Origin: an uncultured Rhizobiaceae group bacterium
Lineage (GTDB): Bacteria > Pseudomonadota > Alphaproteobacteria > Rhizobiales > Rhizobiaceae
Assembly: GCA_947501445.1 (NCBI GenBank)
Contig: CANMVS010000007.1
Coordinates: 1-64,000 of the forward strand
Reading direction: 5' to 3'
DNA: 64,000 nt
Shown here piece after piece: positions 18,587 to 28,933 of the stretch; position 1 is the stretch's first letter, and every line of letters starts with the position of its first letter. The position numbers and the translations under genes were made by a program. The notes below the pieces were generated by a model. It saw only the letters and a list, made by a program, of their open reading frames with translations. It was not told the origin of the DNA and searched no databases.

Positions 18587-18627
18587 ACAAATCAGTCCAA
18601 TTCAACAGCCGGAACGCGCAGTTGCGT

Positions 18628-18933
18628 TCAGGCAGCCGCCTCAGTTGCTTTTTCAGCAACCTTCTTGGCAATCTGGCGCTTCAGCAGACGGGCACGCATG
18701 GACAGCTGAGCTTCACCGGCTTTTGCCAGAAAAGCATCAAGACCGCCACGATGCTCAACCGTACGCAGAGCCGCAGCGGAAATACGCATGCGAAAGCGCT
18801 GACCGAGCGAATCGGAAATCAGGGTAACATTGCAAAGGTTGGGCAAAAACTTGCGACGCGTTCTGTTTTTCGCGTGGCTGACGTTATTGCCCGACTGAAC
18901 GGCCTTGCCGGTCAATTCACAACTGCGGGACAT
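18628..18933 (-). CDS. rpmB: 50S ribosomal protein L28
   Basis: A 101-residue protein starting [10 protein letters not shown], with [18 protein letters not shown] and GGLDAFL in the typical places. It is a structural protein of the large subunit. The C-terminal tail after [10 protein letters not shown] is the longer alphaproteobacterial form. It is monocistronic with its own terminator. Confidence 0.95.
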   Translation of the reverse strand: MSRSCELTGKAVQSGNNVSHAKNRTRRKFLPNLCNVTLISDSLGQRFRMRISAAALRTVEHRGGLDAFLAKAGEAQLSMRARLLKRQIAKKVAEKATEAAA

Positions 18934-19385
18934 GGGTTTCACCTTCAGTCTGGTGGCCTTGTAACAATACGTATCCGGTGCCGTGCGCCGGTCGCAGCTT
19001 TCTGGCCTTTAATTGAAAAGTCGCGGTTCTATAGTCCCCACTGGCGCGCCCGTCAAGCCTAAGGTGGGTGTGATCAGCTGATTCATTGCCACGAATGTGC
19101 AGAATCTCATGTGCCGGTCGCGTTATTGGACCTATAGGGCATTTTCCACCGGTAAATCCAGACAATATGGCAGTGAGATCGGTCCGTGAGTCGCTATTTC
19201 ACCAGGTACCAATGAAGTCGATTTCATGCATCGCATTTGGGCAAAAACGTCTGTATAGACAACCTGTCGTTATGCTCTGTTTATTATCTGTCCGGCAGAT
19301 CAGGATTTCAGGGTGCAAAGGGCAATGCAATTTGTGCAACGCAGGGCCTTGCTCGCGTTGAGTCATAATTTCGGACGGAGAGGAA
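18934..19385. other. Intergenic region between rpmB and the EamA gene
   Basis: A 452-nt stretch between divergent genes that must contain both promoters. I see no convincing open reading frame, RNA gene or repeat. A purine-rich CGGACGGAGAGG (about 19373-19384) directly precedes the EamA start and serves as ribosome-binding site. Confidence 0.5.
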
Positions 19386-20258
19386 ATGGCATTGCGCGCA
19401 ACACTCATTGGCTTCAGCGCCATAATCATGTGGTCACTTCTGGCGTTGATGACCGCATCGTCGGGCAAAGTGCCGCCTTTTCAGCTTGCAGCCATGTGTT
19501 TCACCATTGGTACAGCCATCGGTCTGGTTGCCCTGATCACGCGGCCCGGCAGTTTTCGCCGGTTGCGTCAGCCCTGGCGGGTCTGGCTGGTGGGGGTCGC
19601 CGGGTTGTTCGGCTATCATTTTTTGTATTTTACCGCCCTGCGCAATGCGCCAGCCGTAGAAGCTGGCCTGATTGCCTACCTGTGGCCATTGCTCATCGTC
19701 GTTGGTTCAGCGCTGCTGCCGGGCGAGCGTTTGGGATGGCAACATATTTGCGGTGCCCTTGCCGGACTTGCAGGCATGGCGCTGATCGTTTCAAAAAACG
19801 GGCTGTCGTTTGATGATCAATATGTATTTGGTTACGCAACAGCCCTGCTTTGTGCCTTTACCTGGGCGGCCTATTCGCTGCTGTCGCGCCGATTCGGATC
19901 GGTGCCGACTGATGTGGTGACCGGATTTTGTGCCGCCACCGCTGTTTTGGCGCTGCTTTGCCATCTGGCGCTGGAGGACACCGTGTGGCCTCAGGGGACT
20001 ATCGAATGGCTGGCGGTCGCCGGGCTTGGCCTGTTGCCCGTTGGCGCGGCCTTTTACGTCTGGGATTATGGTGTCAAACACGGCAACATACAGATCCTTG
20101 GTACAGCCAGCTATGCGGCACCATTGCTGTCAACGCTGGTATTGATTGTGGCCGGGGTCGGCACGGCAGACTGGCGGGTGGGCATTGCCTGTTTATTGAT
20201 TACCGGTGGCGCTGTTCTGGCGGCAAAGGATTTCATCTTCGGACAATCCAAAGGTTAG
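19386..20258 (+). CDS. DMT superfamily exporter (EamA, YddG-like)
   Basis: A 290-residue inner-membrane protein with about ten hydrophobic segments forming two EamA repeats. The pattern LRNAPAVEAGLIAYLWPLLIV and GALAGLAGMALIV resembles YddG-type exporters of aromatic or other neutral amino acids. The second repeat has GAAFYVWDYGVKHGNIQ and ends in PLLSTLVLIV. The substrate is not deducible. The lysoplasmalogenase-like gene starts 20 nt after the stop, suggesting an operon. Confidence 0.8.
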   Translation: MALRATLIGFSAIIMWSLLALMTASSGKVPPFQLAAMCFTIGTAIGLVALITRPGSFRRLRQPWRVWLVGVAGLFGYHFLYFTALRNAPAVEAGLIAYLWPLLIVVGSALLPGERLGWQHICGALAGLAGMALIVSKNGLSFDDQYVFGYATALLCAFTWAAYSLLSRRFGSVPTDVVTGFCAATAVLALLCHLALEDTVWPQGTIEWLAVAGLGLLPVGAAFYVWDYGVKHGNIQILGTASYAAPLLSTLVLIVAGVGTADWRVGIACLLITGGAVLAAKDFIFGQSKG

Positions 20259-20277
20259 AGGATCAGGAAACCTGAAT

Positions 20278-20946
20278 ATGCAAACGATCTTCCAATACCC
20301 GATTGATTCGCCGCAACTGGGCACATTGCTGTTTTCTGCGGTTGCGGCTTTCATTTATCTGTTTCTGGTGGCTGGCACGCCATCGGCGCGCCGCACCGGG
20401 GTCAAGACACTGGCCATCGCCCTGCTGGCGGTGCTGTCGGTTCTTTTTGATGGTCCGATTTTGCTGACGATTGCCCTTCTGGCATGCGCTGCCGGAGATG
20501 CCTTGCTGGCGCAGGACGATGAGCGGGCATTTCTCCTCGGGCTGATTGCATTTTTGATCGGGCATATCGGCTATGCAGCCCTGTTTGCAAGCCACGGCGA
20601 TGTCACCCTTGTGGCTGCACAGCCCTGGCGCGTCGTTGTTGGCATTGTGATGGTGCTTGTGGCAGCCGTTGCCGCCCGTCGGCTGCTGCCGGGCGTTGCC
20701 ACCATGCGCCTGCCCGTATCGCTCTACATGATCGTTATTGTGGTCATGGGCCTGTCGTCGCTGCTGATGGATGGGTGGGGCGTTGCAATTGGTGCTGTCC
20801 TGTTCATGGCGTCCGATCTGGTGCTTGCAGCGCAAAAGTTTCTCCTGCCGTCCGAAAGCAAACCCTATCCGCGCGCGCTGTTCGTATGGATCAGCTATTA
20901 TCTGGCACAGGTGGTTATAACGCTGTCTGTCCTGGAGCTGGCGTAG
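20278..20946 (+). CDS. YhhN/lysoplasmalogenase-like membrane protein
   Basis: A 222-residue protein with about eight membrane helices and the YhhN family motifs ACAAGDALLAQ and FLLGLIAFLIGHIGYAALF, then ASDLVLA near the C-terminus. Eukaryotic relatives (TMEM86) hydrolyse lysoplasmalogen; the bacterial activity here is not established. The start at 20278 avoids overlap with the upstream gene. Its stop TAG (20944-20946) is the first codon of an intergenic repeat. Confidence 0.75.
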   Translation: MQTIFQYPIDSPQLGTLLFSAVAAFIYLFLVAGTPSARRTGVKTLAIALLAVLSVLFDGPILLTIALLACAAGDALLAQDDERAFLLGLIAFLIGHIGYAALFASHGDVTLVAAQPWRVVVGIVMVLVAAVAARRLLPGVATMRLPVSLYMIVIVVMGLSSLLMDGWGVAIGAVLFMASDLVLAAQKFLLPSESKPYPRALFVWISYYLAQVVITLSVLELA

Positions 20947-21047
20947 AGCAATTCAGGTTTTGACGGAATCGTCAAAACCTGAATGCATCAACAAAATCAA
21001 AGGCCGACACCGTTGTCCTGTTTCTGACGAAACGTGAAACGGCCTAG
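20944..21047 (+). repeat. Two-hairpin intergenic repeat, copy 3
   Basis: Complete copy between converging genes. Its first TAG is the stop of the YhhN-like gene, and its CTA at 21044-21046 is the stop of the ECF sigma gene on the other strand. Here the left stem is perfect over 14 bp (TTCAGGTTTTGACG / CGTCAAAACCTGAA, 4-nt loop), so it could act as a bidirectional transcript end. Confidence 0.92.
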
Positions 21048-21859
21048 CCATCGGGAAGGCCACAATCAGACTCAGGCTCAATGGATCCGTCGCCGGCGTC
21101 TTCAATTTCTTTGGTTCGCCGCCAGAATACATCGTGTAGCTCAGTCATCGAACCCGGTTCTGCCGTGCGCACGATGGCCATCCGGTCCGCATAGGTTGCA
21201 ATGTCCGGAAATGGTCCGCCCTGCTTTTGTGCAGGTGCCAACATTTTCAACCCGGAACACTGGTGGCATATCCCCTGTTTGCTGACCAGGGCGCAAAGAC
21301 CTTGGTATTTTTCCTGCATGGCCGCCCGGGCCGTAGCCAGGCGGTGGCGCAGGACTGAATCCGATACGCCCAATACATTTGACGCTTCTCGTGCCGAAAG
21401 GCCCAACACGTCGCGCACCACCAGTGCTGCCTGCTCATCGGGTGGCAGGGATCGGCCAACACAGGAAAAGCAATAGGAGATATGTTCCTTGACCTCATAG
21501 GCGAAATCAGGCGCGCTGGTCGCCGCAATAACCTCTCCGGACAGTTCATCGGATCCGGCACACAGGTTGGCGTAAGCGACCTGCGCTTCGGTGCGCCAAC
21601 GTTTTTGTTTGCGTAAATAGTCCACTGCAGTTCTGGCGACGATGGAGGCGACCCAGGTTGAAAAGGCAGCGCGCGCCTCAAATTGGCCAATTCCAGTCCA
21701 GGCCTTGATCAATGCATCCTGCAGAATATCTTCCGCATCGTCGGGATGGCCAATCATGCGCCGGGAAATGCGACGCAGTTTGGGCAGTTCCTTATCAACC
21801 AGCCGTGAAAATGCAGCTTTGTCGCCCTGTTTTGCACGTGATATCAAATCTTCAAACAT
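21044..21859 (-). CDS. ECF sigma factor with cysteine-containing C-terminal extension
   Basis: A 271-residue sigma-70 family protein. Region 2 holds HPDDAEDILQDALIKAWTGIGQFEARAAFSTWVASIV, and region 4 holds VRDVLGLSAREASNVLGVSDSVLRHRL. After region 4 comes an extension of about 90 residues beginning LCALVSKQGICHQCSG, with a CHQC pair that may bind zinc; further cysteines are at the FSC block and near the end. I recall ECF factors with this C-terminal Cys motif in alphaproteobacteria. No anti-sigma gene is next to it, so control may reside in the extension. The stop codon is supplied by a repeat. Confidence 0.85.
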   Translation of the reverse strand: MFEDLISRAKQGDKAAFSRLVDKELPKLRRISRRMIGHPDDAEDILQDALIKAWTGIGQFEARAAFSTWVASIVARTAVDYLRKQKRWRTEAQVAYANLCAGSDELSGEVIAATSAPDFAYEVKEHISYCFSCVGRSLPPDEQAALVVRDVLGLSAREASNVLGVSDSVLRHRLATARAAMQEKYQGLCALVSKQGICHQCSGLKMLAPAQKQGGPFPDIATYADRMAIVRTAEPGSMTELHDVFWRRTKEIEDAGDGSIEPESDCGLPDG

Positions 21860-22049
21860 GGATGTAACTCCGGTTACAACTGACCTTGCAAAGGAAAGTG
21901 CCGCTCAAACAGCATGCGATGCCAGATGCGACCCGGGCAAGCACGCCATCGTCTGGAACAGGCAGAAATGTAAAAGGACCTGTGCTCGACGGGGCTCTCC
22001 ATTGAGATTACTTTCAAAAATACTGGCGCAACAAATTGTGCAATGTGCC

Positions 22050-22616
22050 TCAAGCCACATCAGTTTGCGCAAAGCTGGCTCGATCTTTCATCCGGTCGTA
22101 CCAGTTCGACAGAGCCTTGCGTTCAACAAATACATCCGCAGGTTCCCGGCGCTTGAGGTGGTAGCTGAGCATCGGCGCGAGGAAAAGGTCAGCGCCGCTC
22201 AAATCCTGACCAGCAAGAAAATCGCCATCCTTCAGCAATGACTGCATCCAGTCGAAACCCGCATCGGCCTGCACGATGGCACTTTCATCTTCCCCATGAA
22301 CAACAGGTTGATACAGGTTATCGCCTGCTGCCGACATGATCGACAGCACACTGATCCGTGAAGAACCTGACTTGGGGAATAACTTTGAACGCCCTGCCTT
22401 TTCGTCAAGATGGGCAAGGATCGCAATCGTCTCACAGATGGTTGCATCGCCATCACTCAGAATTGGCATTTTGAGAAAGGGGTGCAGCGTGCGGTGGTCT
22501 GGCGAGCGGAAGTCCAGTGCCACCAGTTCATAAGGAACCCCCAATTCGATGCAGGCCATAGCGGCTGTCCGCACATAGGTTGACTGGGCAAACCCATGAA
22601 GCTTAACGGGTGTCAT
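22050..22616 (-). CDS. Glutathione S-transferase family protein
   Basis: A 188-residue protein with an N-terminal thioredoxin-like domain (VKLHGFAQSTYVRTAAMACIELG; the cis-proline region reads LKMPILSDGDATICETIAIL) and an all-helical C-terminal domain. The Ser/Thr in FAQST is the probable glutathione-activating position. The start MTPVKL at 22616 is chosen because it has an AGGAG site just upstream, while the open frame further upstream merely translates an intergenic repeat. It is slightly shorter than most GSTs. Substrate unknown. Confidence 0.85.
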   Translation of the reverse strand: MTPVKLHGFAQSTYVRTAAMACIELGVPYELVALDFRSPDHRTLHPFLKMPILSDGDATICETIAILAHLDEKAGRSKLFPKSGSSRISVLSIMSAAGDNLYQPVVHGEDESAIVQADAGFDWMQSLLKDGDFLAGQDLSGADLFLAPMLSYHLKRREPADVFVERKALSNWYDRMKDRASFAQTDVA

Positions 22617-22639
22617 TTTCTCACTCCTCTTGATTGATG

Positions 22640-22743
22640 CCAGACCGTTTCGTGTTTTGCCAGAAACGGGATAACGGTGTCGGCATTTGATTTTGTAGAG
22701 GCATTCAGGTTTTACCGATTCCGTCAAAACCTGTATTGCCCTA
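22640..22743 (-). repeat. Two-hairpin intergenic repeat, copy 4 (inverted)
   Basis: Nearly complete copy in reverse orientation, 24 nt upstream of the GST start. Left end on this strand CCAGACCGTTTCGTG, right end TTGCCCTAG. The GST promoter must lie inside or beyond it. Confidence 0.9.
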
Positions 22744-22867
22744 GTGAGACGAATGAATGGATTTTTTTCGCCAAGCGTTTGAAAAATATCAATTTTACGA
22801 AAGTATGGAGAGAAGAATATTGTGGAGCACCATCATCGCATCCACCACATGCAATCCGATTCCCCAT

Positions 22868-22935
22868 TGAATGCATAGACAAAATCAACGGTCGACACCG
22901 TTATCCCGTTTCTGACAAAACGTGAAACGGTCGAG
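22868..22935 (+). repeat. Partial copy of the two-hairpin repeat
   Basis: Only the right two thirds are present, from TGAATGCATAGAC to GAAACGGTCGAG. The left hairpin is lost. It lies between GST and the methyltransferase, close to copy 4 but in the opposite orientation. Confidence 0.85.
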
Positions 22936-22962
22936 GTCAAAAATTTCCGTGTGAGCAGGGGT

Positions 22963-23718
22963 CTAGGACGGCAATCTGGCGCTCAACACGATGCAGCTGG
23001 GATTGTCCAGATAAAAACCCATTGCTGTCTTAACGTCCGGCATATCTGGTGATTGCAAAGGATGCCACTGTATGTCTGTAAAGCCGGCTTTGCGAAGGCT
23101 GGTTTCATGAGCCTCGCGGCTCCACTGCCAAATGTCGACCTTGTTGCCGCCAATCAACAATGCGCAATGTGGCCCGGAGACAACGGAATAATCAAATCCA
23201 CAACGCTCCATTAAAAGTGGCTGTGCCCGGCCAAAATCGTAATCAGGGCTCAAAGTATACGTCACCAACCGTCCACCCGGTTTCAGATTTCGGGCAATGA
23301 GATTTGCCATCATCCCCAGTTCGCCCTCACTTGAGGCGTAATGAAACAGGTACATGGCGGTTACAACATCAACAGGCGCATCGAGTTGAAATTTGTCATC
23401 TGAGGCATCCAGCTGGATGTAACTCAGGTCCTGTAAAGTCCCGGTTCGCCCGCTTTGGCTTACCCCAGAGGCCTGGGCAATTTGTTCCGAGGCACGCCGT
23501 ACCATCTCCAAAGAGACATCTGCGCCCAGGACTGACGCTGCGCCCAGTTCGATCAACATCCGTGACGTGCGCCCTTCACCTGCAGCGAGGTCAAGGACAT
23601 TCAGCCCTTCAACCGACCCCAGCACCTGAAGAAAAGTGAAAGCTTCAATAACGCTGTAGGGGGTCTGCTTTCCGCTCCAGCGCTGGTAGGTCTCTGCAAA
23701 TTCGTCATACTCTGGCAT
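22963..23718 (-). CDS. Class I SAM-dependent methyltransferase
   Basis: A 251-residue protein with motif I VLDLAAGEGRTSRML, the acidic residue after the second strand in GADVSLEMV, and the motif III-like region VVTAMYLFHYASSEGELG. These place SAM binding in the N-terminal half. Substrate unknown; the N-terminus DEFAETYQRW resembles small-molecule methyltransferases. It stands between the GST and gloB genes, with 51 nt to gloB on the same strand. Confidence 0.8.
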   Translation of the reverse strand: MPEYDEFAETYQRWSGKQTPYSVIEAFTFLQVLGSVEGLNVLDLAAGEGRTSRMLIELGAASVLGADVSLEMVRRASEQIAQASGVSQSGRTGTLQDLSYIQLDASDDKFQLDAPVDVVTAMYLFHYASSEGELGMMANLIARNLKPGGRLVTYTLSPDYDFGRAQPLLMERCGFDYSVVSGPHCALLIGGNKVDIWQWSREAHETSLRKAGFTDIQWHPLQSPDMPDVKTAMGFYLDNPSCIVLSARLPS

Positions 23719-23769
23719 GGTCTGTGTATTGCTATCCTGATGGCTGGCAACGCGATCTGTTTCGGCCGT

Positions 23770-24540
23770 TCAAAAATTGTCCTTGCGAAGGCGGATTTCG
23801 GTAAAAACTTCCGCGTCTGTGGCATCTTCCATTCCAAGATGGATTCTGATTTTTCTGTCATCAGCCCGCAGGAACGGATTGGTGGCCTTTTCGATACCTA
23901 TGGTCGTTGGCAATGTTGGTTTGCCTGCCGCCCGCAGTGAATGGATGTGGGATGAGCGTTCACGCAAAGCTCTGTTTTCAGGATCAACCGTGACGGCAAA
24001 ATCGGCATTGGCCTTGGTATATTCATGTCCGCAATAGATGGTCGTTTCTTCCGGCAGTGCTGACAATTTTTGCAAAGACTGATGCATTTGAACCGGTGTA
24101 CCCTCAAAGACGCGGCCGCACCCAAGGGCAAACAGCGTATCTGCAGTGAAGGCGGTCATGGCCTGCGGCAGATAATAGCTGATGTGATCCAGCGTATGGC
24201 CGGGTGTCTCAATGACCTTCACCGTGTAGCTGCCAAATTGGAACTCATCGCCTTCGCCAACACGCTGGTCGATGCCCGGGATCTCGTTCTTTTCATTTTT
24301 CGGGCCGATGATCGTGGCGCCAAATGCCTTTTTAAGCGCCATATTGGCTTCCACATGGTCAAAATGATGGTGTGTGACCAATACGTGGCTAAGCGACCAG
24401 CCGGTGCGCTTCAATGCATCAAGAATCGGGCCTTCCTCCGGCGCATCGATCGATGCTGTTGCCCCGGTTTCCGGATCGTGAATCAACACGCCATAATTAT
24501 CACTTCGGCATGAAAACTGTTCTATCTGCAGTGCGGCCAT
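23770..24540 (-). CDS. gloB: Hydroxyacylglutathione hydrolase (glyoxalase II)
   Basis: A 256-residue metallo-beta-lactamase-fold enzyme that hydrolyses S-lactoylglutathione in methylglyoxal detoxification. The metal motif reads THHHFDHVEAN where most relatives have THHHWDH. Further ligands lie in ETPGHTLDH, DTLFALGCGRVFEG and YCGHEYTKAN. The C-terminal GloB domain ends with NPFLRADD. The start at MAALQIEQF is the usual one. A methyltransferase gene is divergent from it, an arrangement common in alphaproteobacteria. Confidence 0.92.
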   Translation of the reverse strand: MAALQIEQFSCRSDNYGVLIHDPETGATASIDAPEEGPILDALKRTGWSLSHVLVTHHHFDHVEANMALKKAFGATIIGPKNEKNEIPGIDQRVGEGDEFQFGSYTVKVIETPGHTLDHISYYLPQAMTAFTADTLFALGCGRVFEGTPVQMHQSLQKLSALPEETTIYCGHEYTKANADFAVTVDPENRALRERSSHIHSLRAAGKPTLPTTIGIEKATNPFLRADDRKIRIHLGMEDATDAEVFTEIRLRKDNF

Positions 24541-24734
24541 GGTCGTCTCCTGTGTTGGCGACAAGCTAGCGCAGTTCCGTCAAAATTGGAAACGCCTGGC
24601 AGGCCCTGACCACGAGGGCTTGTGGCTGCCGGGATTTGTCCGGTGATCACGATGGTAATCTAAGACGTTGTTTCGGCAGGTCTTTAGTCGCACCGTGGCT
24701 TCCACTTTTGCCACGGTTGCTTTAGGCTTGCCCC

Positions 24735-25490
24735 ATGCATGCTGATATCGTTGATTTGAGACAGTTTTATCATACCCGCCTTGGCCAGTTGGCCCAGGAG
24801 GCCATTTCCATGGCGTTGACGTCGTTATGGACTGAACTGCCAGATGAGCGTTTGATGGGACTTGGGTACGCCGCACCCTATCTTGACCGCTTTCGCGCCG
24901 ATGCCGAACGTACCTTTGCATTCATGCCCGCAGGTCAGGGCGCTGTGAACTGGCCGGCCAAGGAACCCTCTGCCACAGTGCTGGTCTTTGATGAGGAGTT
25001 GCCGCTGCCTGATGCAGCACTTGATCGCATCCTGTTTGTTCATGCGCTCGAATATGCAGAAAATCCACGTGAATCGCTGAGGGAAGCCTGGCGGGTTCTG
25101 GCGCCGGGAGGCCGTCTGCTGATTGTTGTTCCCAACCGGCGCGGGGTGTGGGCGCGTTTGGAGCATACGCCATTTGGCTCGGGAACGCCCTATACGCGCA
25201 ATCAGATTACCGGCCTGTTGCGTGATGCCAGTTTCACACCCGGTGCCTTTGCCGACGCGCTTTATTTCCCGCCGTCAAACAGCAAGGCAGTACAAAGTGT
25301 CGCACGGACCGCAGAGCGCCTCGGTCGACGGTATTGGCCCTATTTGAGCGGTCTGGTTATCGTTGAAGCGCAAAAACGGCTTTATCAGGGTTTGCCTGTC
25401 GCAGAACGGGCATCGCGGCGGGTGTTTGTGCCGGTGCTGGCACCACAGGGTGCTTCCAGAGCAACGCGCAGCCGTAACGCGAAACTCTAG
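24735..25490 (+). CDS. Class I SAM-dependent methyltransferase (gloB-linked type)
   Basis: A 251-residue protein with an unusual N-terminus (QFYHTRLGQLAQEAI), a weak SAM-binding region, and a clear methyltransferase type 11 block LFVHALEYAENPRESLREAWRVLAPGGRLLIVVPNRRG. Conserved beside gloB in Rhizobiales as I recall; its substrate is unknown. The C-terminus is basic (RATRSRNAKL). Confidence 0.8.
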   Translation: MHADIVDLRQFYHTRLGQLAQEAISMALTSLWTELPDERLMGLGYAAPYLDRFRADAERTFAFMPAGQGAVNWPAKEPSATVLVFDEELPLPDAALDRILFVHALEYAENPRESLREAWRVLAPGGRLLIVVPNRRGVWARLEHTPFGSGTPYTRNQITGLLRDASFTPGAFADALYFPPSNSKAVQSVARTAERLGRRYWPYLSGLVIVEAQKRLYQGLPVAERASRRVFVPVLAPQGASRATRSRNAKL

Positions 25491-25500
25491 AGTATTTTAG

Positions 25501-26085
25501 TCAGTTGCCCATTGTGTCCAGTTTTTCCTGAAGTGCCTTGAGTTGATCTTTGAGCTCTTTCAGATCCGTGTTGTCAGGCTTGGGCTTTTCCTCGGCCGGT
25601 TTTGCACCGGCTGCAAAGGGTGAAAACATCTGCATGGCCTGCTGGAACACTTCCGTGTTTCGTCGAACCTGTTCTTCCATCATCTTGACCGGCACCTGCA
25701 TATTGCGGGTGATTGGGCTGTCGCCGATGGATTTGGTCAATTGTTCGCGCATGGTGTCCTGTTGCGCGGTAAATGCTGTCATGGAATGTTCCAGATAACC
25801 TGGAACCAGCATTTGCATCTGGTCACCATAATAGGAAATGAGTTGTCGCAGGAAGGAAACGGGCAGCAATGTGTTGCCGGTTTTGGATTCCTGCTCAAAG
25901 ATTATCTGGGTTAGAACCGTGTGGGTGATGTCTTCGCCGGATTTTGCATCAACGACAATGAAATCATCACCTTTTTTGACCATGACCGCCAGGTCATCCA
26001 ATGTCACATATGTGCTGGTCCCGGTATTATAGAGCCGACGATTGGCGTATTTCTTGATCACTATCTGACCGTCAGGCTTAGCCAT
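25501..26085 (-). CDS. phaR: Polyhydroxyalkanoate synthesis regulator PhaR
   Basis: A 194-residue protein with the PHB/PHA accumulation regulator DNA-binding domain at the N-terminus (IVIKKYANRRLYNTGTSTYV) and the second domain MLVPGYLEHSMTAFTAQQ. The C-terminus is charged with a helical tail. PhaR represses phasin and pha genes and is titrated by nascent polyester. It is divergent from phaA, consistent with control of the phaAB unit. Confidence 0.92.
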   Translation of the reverse strand: MAKPDGQIVIKKYANRRLYNTGTSTYVTLDDLAVMVKKGDDFIVVDAKSGEDITHTVLTQIIFEQESKTGNTLLPVSFLRQLISYYGDQMQMLVPGYLEHSMTAFTAQQDTMREQLTKSIGDSPITRNMQVPVKMMEEQVRRNTEVFQQAMQMFSPFAAGAKPAEEKPKPDNTDLKELKDQLKALQEKLDTMGN

Positions 26086-27607
<1,522 letters not shown>

Positions 27608-27621
27608 TTTTTTCGGGCAAC

Positions 27622-27647
27622 GGGCGGCTTTGTAGCCGCCCTTTTTT
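27622..27647 (+). terminator. Intrinsic terminator between phaA and phaB
   Basis: GGGCGGC-TTTGTA-GCCGCCC followed by six T. A strong 7-bp GC stem. It should reduce but may not abolish read-through to phaB, which begins 20 nt later with no room for a separate full promoter. Confidence 0.85.
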
Positions 27648-27667
27648 ATAGCATTAGGGAGAACACA

Positions 27668-28393
27668 ATGAGCAGAGTTGCAATCGTTACCGGTGGCACA
27701 CGCGGCATCGGCGCTGCAATATCCATTGCCCTGCGTGACGCCGGGTATACCGTCGCCGCCAGTTATGCAGGCAATGATGAAAAGGCAAACGCCTTCAAGG
27801 CAGAGACTGGCATTGCGGTCTATAAGTGGGATGTGGGCGATTATCAGGCCTGTGTTGATGGCATAGCACTGGTTGAAGCCGATCATGGTCCAGTGGAAGT
27901 TCTGGTCAATAACGCCGGCATCACCCGCGATGCCATGTTCCATAAAATGAATCCGGAACAATGGTCTGCGGTCATCAATACCAATCTGTCGGGCGTTTTC
28001 AACATGACCCATCCGATCTGGCCGGGTTTGCGCGACCGTGGTTTTGGCCGGGTCATCACGATTTCATCGATCAATGGTCAAAAGGGTCAAATGGGACAGG
28101 CCAATTACTCGGCTGCCAAAGCTGGTGATATTGGCCTGACCAAAGCACTGGCGCAGGAAGGTGCCGCCAAGGGCATTACAGTCAATGTGATCTGTCCTGG
28201 CTATATCGGCACAGAAATGGTGCGCGCAGTGCCTGAAAAAGTGCTCAATGAACGTATCATTCCGCAAATACCTGTTGGGCGCCTGGGCGAGCCTGAAGAG
28301 ATTGCGCGCTGCGTGGTGTTTCTGGCGTCCGATGATGCTGGCTTTATTACCGGTTCGACGATCACTGCCAATGGCGGACAATATCTCGTGTGA
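27668..28393 (+). CDS. phaB: Acetoacetyl-CoA reductase
   Basis: A 241-residue short-chain dehydrogenase that reduces acetoacetyl-CoA to (R)-3-hydroxybutyryl-CoA with NADPH. It has the cofactor motif VTGGTRGIGAA and NNAG at LVNNAGITRD. The catalytic Ser-Tyr-Lys set is in ISSINGQKGQMGQANYSAAK. A GGGAGAA site precedes the ATG. It works directly after PhaA; the polymerase phaC is not in the window. Confidence 0.93.
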   Translation: MSRVAIVTGGTRGIGAAISIALRDAGYTVAASYAGNDEKANAFKAETGIAVYKWDVGDYQACVDGIALVEADHGPVEVLVNNAGITRDAMFHKMNPEQWSAVINTNLSGVFNMTHPIWPGLRDRGFGRVITISSINGQKGQMGQANYSAAKAGDIGLTKALAQEGAAKGITVNVICPGYIGTEMVRAVPEKVLNERIIPQIPVGRLGEPEEIARCVVFLASDDAGFITGSTITANGGQYLV

Positions 28394-28425
28394 TTGTGTG
28401 ACCGGGACTTTTTCTCAAAAACTTC

Positions 28426-28452
28426 AAACGGCGTCCCTGGGCGCCGTTTTTT
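28426..28452 (+). terminator. Intrinsic terminator of phaB
   Basis: AAACGGCG-TCCCTGGG-CGCCGTTT followed by TTT. An 8-bp stem about 33 nt after the phaB stop. Confidence 0.85.
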
Positions 28453-28651
28453 GCGAATAATGATTCGCCAAAATCGGTGATTGCTCCATGCGCCGCTGTT
28501 GAATTTACAGGTGATAACGCTGTTCCACAGGGCAAAAGTTAACACAATCATTAAAACTTGAGGCGTATTCAGCGGCATTTTACCGCGCACTAGTGTTTAG
28601 ACCACTGCCTGACCGCCATATGTTGTGTGAACAAAGGCGGAACCTGGTAAA

Positions 28652-28701
28652 GTCAGCGATTCGTCGCCGGTTCGTTCCGCTTTTGATCGGTTTCTTAACA
28701 A
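28652..28701 (+). repeat. 50-nt direct repeat, copy A
   Basis: GTCAGCGATTCGTCGC… to …TTCTTAACAA, 40 of 50 positions identical to copy B at 28934-28983. Copy A also sits within a larger GCGGAAC / GTTCCGC-TTTT inverted repeat (from about 28637). Confidence 0.7.
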
Positions 28702-28933
28702 AACCAGCGAATATTTGTGGGTTGGCGTTAATGGTTTGTTGGTGAATATTGTTTTTTAACATGAGGTTAATACATATTTTGTTGCACCCTGGACGCATCG
28801 GTGCAATTAGTTAATGAAAATGTCGGTTTAGACCATTGTGGTCCTTGCAGCCGACCGGTCTGAATCACTATCTAGTGGTCTCAATTACGAGAATCGGAAT
28901 ATCTCGCCGTGAACAAAACCTGAATCAACCGGA

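Noticed and set aside
22617-22727. N-terminal extension of the GST gene
   Set aside because: The extra residues only translate the inverted intergenic repeat; the AGGAG-supported start at 22616 gives the normal GST N-terminus.
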